Assembly (NCBI GenBank): GCA_016715645.1
Contig: JADJZR010000007.1
Coordinates: forward strand, 124,001-188,000
Length of the DNA stretch: 64,000 nucleotides
DNA from: Elusimicrobiota bacterium
GTDB lineage: Bacteria > Elusimicrobiota > Elusimicrobia > FEN-1173
Direction of reading: 5' to 3'
The number at the start of each line of letters is the position of its first letter. Position 1 is the stretch's first letter. Shown piece after piece: positions 61,416 through 64,000 of the stretch. The position numbers were made by a program, and so were the translations under genes. The notes beneath the pieces were generated by a model. It was not told the DNA's origin. It saw only the letters and a program-made list of their open reading frames with translations, and ran no database searches.

Positions 61416-61488
61416 GGTCGCCCGTTTTATCGATGAGCACGTTCCCTTCTCCATTTTTTCCCATTCTAGAAGACATACCCTTCCCCAC

Positions 61489-61800
61489 CTAGAAATGAAT
61501 TCTTTCAATCGTCTTTCCCACTCGATCTACCAATTCCCATTGCTTGTTCCTGAGGTCCTTTGCCGAGATGGTTTCGCCCTTGGCAGGAGCAAGGGGCATA
61601 TCATGAAATGATCCCATCCCAACAAGTGATTTTTTTATCTCAAGAATCGTGCTTTCAATTTCTTTTGGGCGAAGATTTTCTGATCCGAGCGCAGTGCACC
61701 TGTCCTTATACCAAACAGCATGTTTCCGGAAAGTGGTCTTTTCAAGAAGCAAACAGATCTCTTGAACTTCTTGGATAAGGTGTTCCAACTCTTGGTTCAT
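61489..61800 (-). CDS. Candidate immunity protein, DUF6966-like
   Basis: This 103-residue acidic/helical protein starts with an ATG overlapping the stop of the toxin-like gene (ATGA), so it must be translationally coupled. The stretch IESTILEIKKSLVGMGSFHD, with an aromatic-rich HAVWYKDRC before it, resembles DUF6966 proteins, where a GMGS(F/L)ND motif is conserved. Small proteins encoded directly after polymorphic toxins are usually their immunity partners. Both the family and the role are inferred. Confidence 0.55.
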   Translation of the reverse strand: MNQELEHLIQEVQEICLLLEKTTFRKHAVWYKDRCTALGSENLRPKEIESTILEIKKSLVGMGSFHDMPLAPAKGETISAKDLRNKQWELVDRVGKTIERIHF

Positions 61801-64000
61801 TTCAAATTCACCTCTTCGATGAATTTTAAAACATCGCCCGGTTGAACATCTTTTGGAAACAAAACTTGATAACCAGTCCCGTCTTTAACTTTCCCATAAT
61901 AAACGGTCACGTCCTTTGTGAACTCAAATGTCCGTCGAACAGAATTTGGGTTATTAAATTTCTCGATATTGAAAGAAGATTCGGTTCCAATCTTCGTCAT
62001 CGTTTTTCTTGTGCCCATCCACGGACCAGGGTCACTGATTGTTTCTTCGGGAACCCATGGGGATCTATGTAAGCGATCCCCTACCCTAAAAGTTCGTGGG
62101 CGCACCCCGTCAAATGCCTCTCGATATTCTGGAGAAAGCCGTGGCAAGTTATTCCTCACAAGGAGTGGAGGTTCGCTACCGCCAAAGACTCGTACAAATC
62201 CACCGTCATTTTCCACAAGCTGTTTAGCACTTCCGAAAATATTCTTGGCAACGCCCCAAGCGGACTGTGCTTTGGATAAAATTATTCTTGAGATCGAGCT
62301 TTCCGCCGCCTTAACCGTTTCGCTATTCCCAACCTTGGCCGCAACTAGAAAACTTGTTACGGCCGCGTAAGCAGTGGAGGCTTCTTTATTTACCCCCACA
62401 TATTCCAAGACATTTTTAACTACGTAGGTGGTCCCGACTGCCGCCCCTGTGGTGATTGTTGCCGTCACGGCGAAATACGCCAGTCCGGCGGTTCCAACAG
62501 CCGCCGCACCTGTTTGGGCGAATTTGGCTTCTCCTAAGTAAAACTTCCCCACGGCCTCGCCTGTCTTCGGATATTTTTCCGCAAGTTTTTCCATGCCCAT
62601 TACATTGAAGAAGGCCGCGTCTGTGGCGCGATTGACTAGGTTTTTGCTGGTGTCGTAAGTCTTTTGGAGAGGGTCCGCTAAGGCACGTTTTTGATTATAG
62701 AGCGCGTCATTGGGCACCGCGCCGAGGATCTTGTCTCTCATGGCCATCATCTGGGCGCCCAGTTTTCCCCCTTGCTCTGGGGTCATCGCCCCTGCACTCA
62801 CGAGGCTCTTAATTCCTGCGAGCGCTTTGTCCGTTTGTTGGCACACCACGGCTTTCTGGTCTGGGAAATACGTGGCCGCCCGGTGGGCCAATTCCTGATC
62901 TGGGACCGGAGCTTCTGTCTTTAAGCGGTCTGCGTCGATATGGGGGAGCATGGAAACAAGTTCGTTCGTAACCCCACGCATACCACGTTGAACCTCACGG
63001 AAGGATTCTGCTTGGGTTTCGAGACCCTGGGTCTTTTGTGTTAAGACATCCTGTCTCTGTTGGAGATTTTGGAGGGGTTCCTTTACGTTGTCATAAGATA
63101 CGTTTTCTACCGATTGGGAGAGGTTTAGACTGCCTTGACGAATGTCTCCGGCTTCTTTTGAAAGGTTCTTGAAGTCGTCTTTGAATTCAAAATTGAGAGT
63201 AGCCTCTAAACCTGTCTGTTGGGAAACGGTTTTAAAGAATTGGCTTACCGCACTGCTTCGGGCAGAGAGGTCCCGTTCAACGTTCGATATCTTGGAAAAG
63301 TTGGCGGAACTCGTTGCGTCCAGGGCGTTGACCCCCTTCTCTATCCCGCTGATTTCGAGAGGGGCTTGGGTCCTGCTGACGAAGACCCGTTTGTCCCCCT
63401 TTTCAACCACGGCGCTATTCAACTCCATCACGGCCGCTTTGACCATGAACGTCGCACGGGCTAGGCTGGCCGGTCCTGACATATCCAGTGTCCCGGCCAT
63501 GGCGCTGTCCAACTGAACTTGCGCCCCTTTGAATTGGAATTTCCCTACGGTCCCTTCTGGGGTGTTGACCGTGCCCTTAAACATCATATCCCCGCCCACA
63601 ATCTTTCCGAATCCTTCGATATTTAATGGGGCTTGGATCTTTAACGGCGTTTCTTTGGCCATTAGGGAGAAGTCTAGCCCAATCGGTTTGACTTTCCCGG
63701 CGTCGTCGGCGAACCGGACGGGGAAATCGGCGCCGTCCGCCCTCGTGATTCCCCCTAAGTTCGGGGCATAGGTGGTTCCCTCAATCAACCGAAGGTTGTT
63801 CCCCTCCACTTTAAACTTTGATCCCGGTTCCCATGTTTGGCCTAAGGCGACGGTTTTCCCCCGCTGGGTTTCCAAGATCCCTGGAGCCATTTCCTGGAGG
63901 TTCTTAAAGGAACCCAAGAGATTTTGAGCCTGGGGGGTCGTTATAGGGACCTCCTTCTTGGTCGTCCCGAACATCTTTTGGACAACGGCCACGATCCCAT
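61797..64000 (-). CDS. Polymorphic-toxin-like surface protein, C-terminal part (N-terminus beyond right edge)
   Basis: The frame is open to the window edge (734 residues seen). Residues ~1-190 are beta-rich (FMVKAAVMELNSAVVEKGDK). Residues ~225-350 are coiled-coil-like (LQNLQQRQDVLTQKTQGLET). A hydrophobic Gly/Ala/Thr stretch (AVTATITTGAAVGTTYVVKN) lies near 510-570. The last ~110 residues form a compact, different domain: FRVGDRLHRSPWVPEETI, GPWMGTRKTM, then GYQVLFPKDVQPGDVLKF. This layout of long stalk, hydrophobic pretoxin region and short C-terminal domain, followed by a coupled small gene, fits a polymorphic toxin. The end domain faintly recalls ADP-ribosyltransferase-type toxins but lacks an assigned catalytic Glu. 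Confidence 0.55.
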   Translation of the reverse strand, partial: GIVAVVQKMFGTTKKEVPITTPQAQNLLGSFKNLQEMAPGILETQRGKTVALGQTWEPGSKFKVEGNNLRLIEGTTYAPNLGGITRADGADFPVRFADDAGKVKPIGLDFSLMAKETPLKIQAPLNIEGFGKIVGGDMMFKGTVNTPEGTVGKFQFKGAQVQLDSAMAGTLDMSGPASLARATFMVKAAVMELNSAVVEKGDKRVFVSRTQAPLEISGIEKGVNALDATSSANFSKISNVERDLSARSSAVSQFFKTVSQQTGLEATLNFEFKDDFKNLSKEAGDIRQGSLNLSQSVENVSYDNVKEPLQNLQQRQDVLTQKTQGLETQAESFREVQRGMRGVTNELVSMLPHIDADRLKTEAPVPDQELAHRAATYFPDQKAVVCQQTDKALAGIKSLVSAGAMTPEQGGKLGAQMMAMRDKILGAVPNDALYNQKRALADPLQKTYDTSKNLVNRATDAAFFNVMGMEKLAEKYPKTGEAVGKFYLGEAKFAQTGAAAVGTAGLAYFAVTATITTGAAVGTTYVVKNVLEYVGVNKEASTAYAAVTSFLVAAKVGNSETVKAAESSISRIILSKAQSAWGVAKNIFGSAKQLVENDGGFVRVFGGSEPPLLVRNNLPRLSPEYREAFDGVRPRTFRVGDRLHRSPWVPEETISDPGPWMGTRKTMTKIGTESSFNIEKFNNPNSVRRTFEFTKDVTVYYGKVKDGTGYQVLFPKDVQPGDVLKFIEEVNLK

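Larger units (their letters stand above)
55174..64000. mobile_element. Integrated genetic element at tRNA-Ser (right end outside the window)
   Basis: The element starts at the tRNA-Ser fragment and carries an integrase, an excisionase-like HTH, a primase-polymerase/helicase, an orphan gene, an XRE/nuclease pair and a toxin-like gene with candidate immunity genes. Base composition becomes clearly AT-richer from about 58000 to 61800. No capsid or tail gene is visible, so it looks like a satellite, a plasmid-like integrative element or a defence-type island. The other end is not seen. Confidence 0.7.

Overview
The window reads as chromosomal DNA of a GC-rich, didermic, probably uncultivated bacterium. 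Many outer-membrane-type proteins are present: OmpA, DUF481 and XagA-like barrels, and lipoproteins with lipoboxes. Secreted proteins carry FlgD-like C-terminal Ig domains. Giant multidomain proteins pair a ChaN/TraB-like domain with an M50 protease and sugar-nucleotide enzymes, and a GH57/DUF4912 pair is present. This combination recalls Elusimicrobiota or Omnitrophota, but that is an inference from gene content, not a placement. Nearly all genes from 1 to 59,000 lie on the minus strand, so transcription mostly runs from right to left.

Region 1 (1-15643) looks like a mannose/polysaccharide locus. A signal-peptide protein with ChaN/TraB-like and M50 protease domains is followed, across a suspicious +1 junction, by a 2666-residue polypeptide. 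That polypeptide contains mannose-6-phosphate isomerase, phosphomannomutase and mannose-1-phosphate guanylyltransferase modules, the whole route from fructose-6-phosphate to GDP-mannose. Downstream lie a secreted GH113-like hydrolase, carbohydrate-binding-type proteins (one broken by a frameshift), an FN3 lipoprotein, an XagA-like barrel and the start of a sugar-binding ABC lipoprotein that runs off the left edge.

Region 2 (15768-20428) holds two related insertion sequences lying side by side. Each has long imperfect terminal inverted repeats, a DDE transposase, a ribbon-helix-helix accessory gene and a Cys-rich zinc-finger-like gene. Region 3 (20557-34357) is mixed: an AbiEii-like nucleotidyltransferase pair, an SF1 helicase, an HTH-HATPase plus DUF4325 module with a palindromic operator, an operon of YbbP-like permease / SGNH esterase / unknown / folB, and an operon of DUF4912, GH57 branching enzyme, mscL, ompA-like and DUF481.

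Region 4 (34479-52538) is a tightly packed 18-kb gene train, in transcription order murI-queC-queE-rlmI-like-murC-murB-ddl-ftsQ-ftsA-ftsZ-pilT-pheA-hisC-aroF-tyrA-aroA-cmk-plsC-small membrane protein. Most junctions overlap by 1-4 bases. It joins peptidoglycan synthesis, division, queuosine synthesis, twitching motility and aromatic amino-acid synthesis. Region 5 (52608-55016) is one secreted repeat protein.

Region 6 (55174 to the right edge) is an integrated element next to a 3' fragment of tRNA-Ser. It carries a tyrosine integrase, an excisionase-like HTH, a primase-polymerase/helicase split by a frameshift, an orphan gene, a divergent XRE regulator / PDDEXK-like pair with a clear operator, and a polymorphic-toxin-like gene translationally coupled to two small candidate immunity genes. 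It is more AT-rich than the rest. Three reading-frame breaks in homopolymer runs (near 3050, 13117 and 57975) suggest either residual indel errors in the assembly or real frameshifts.
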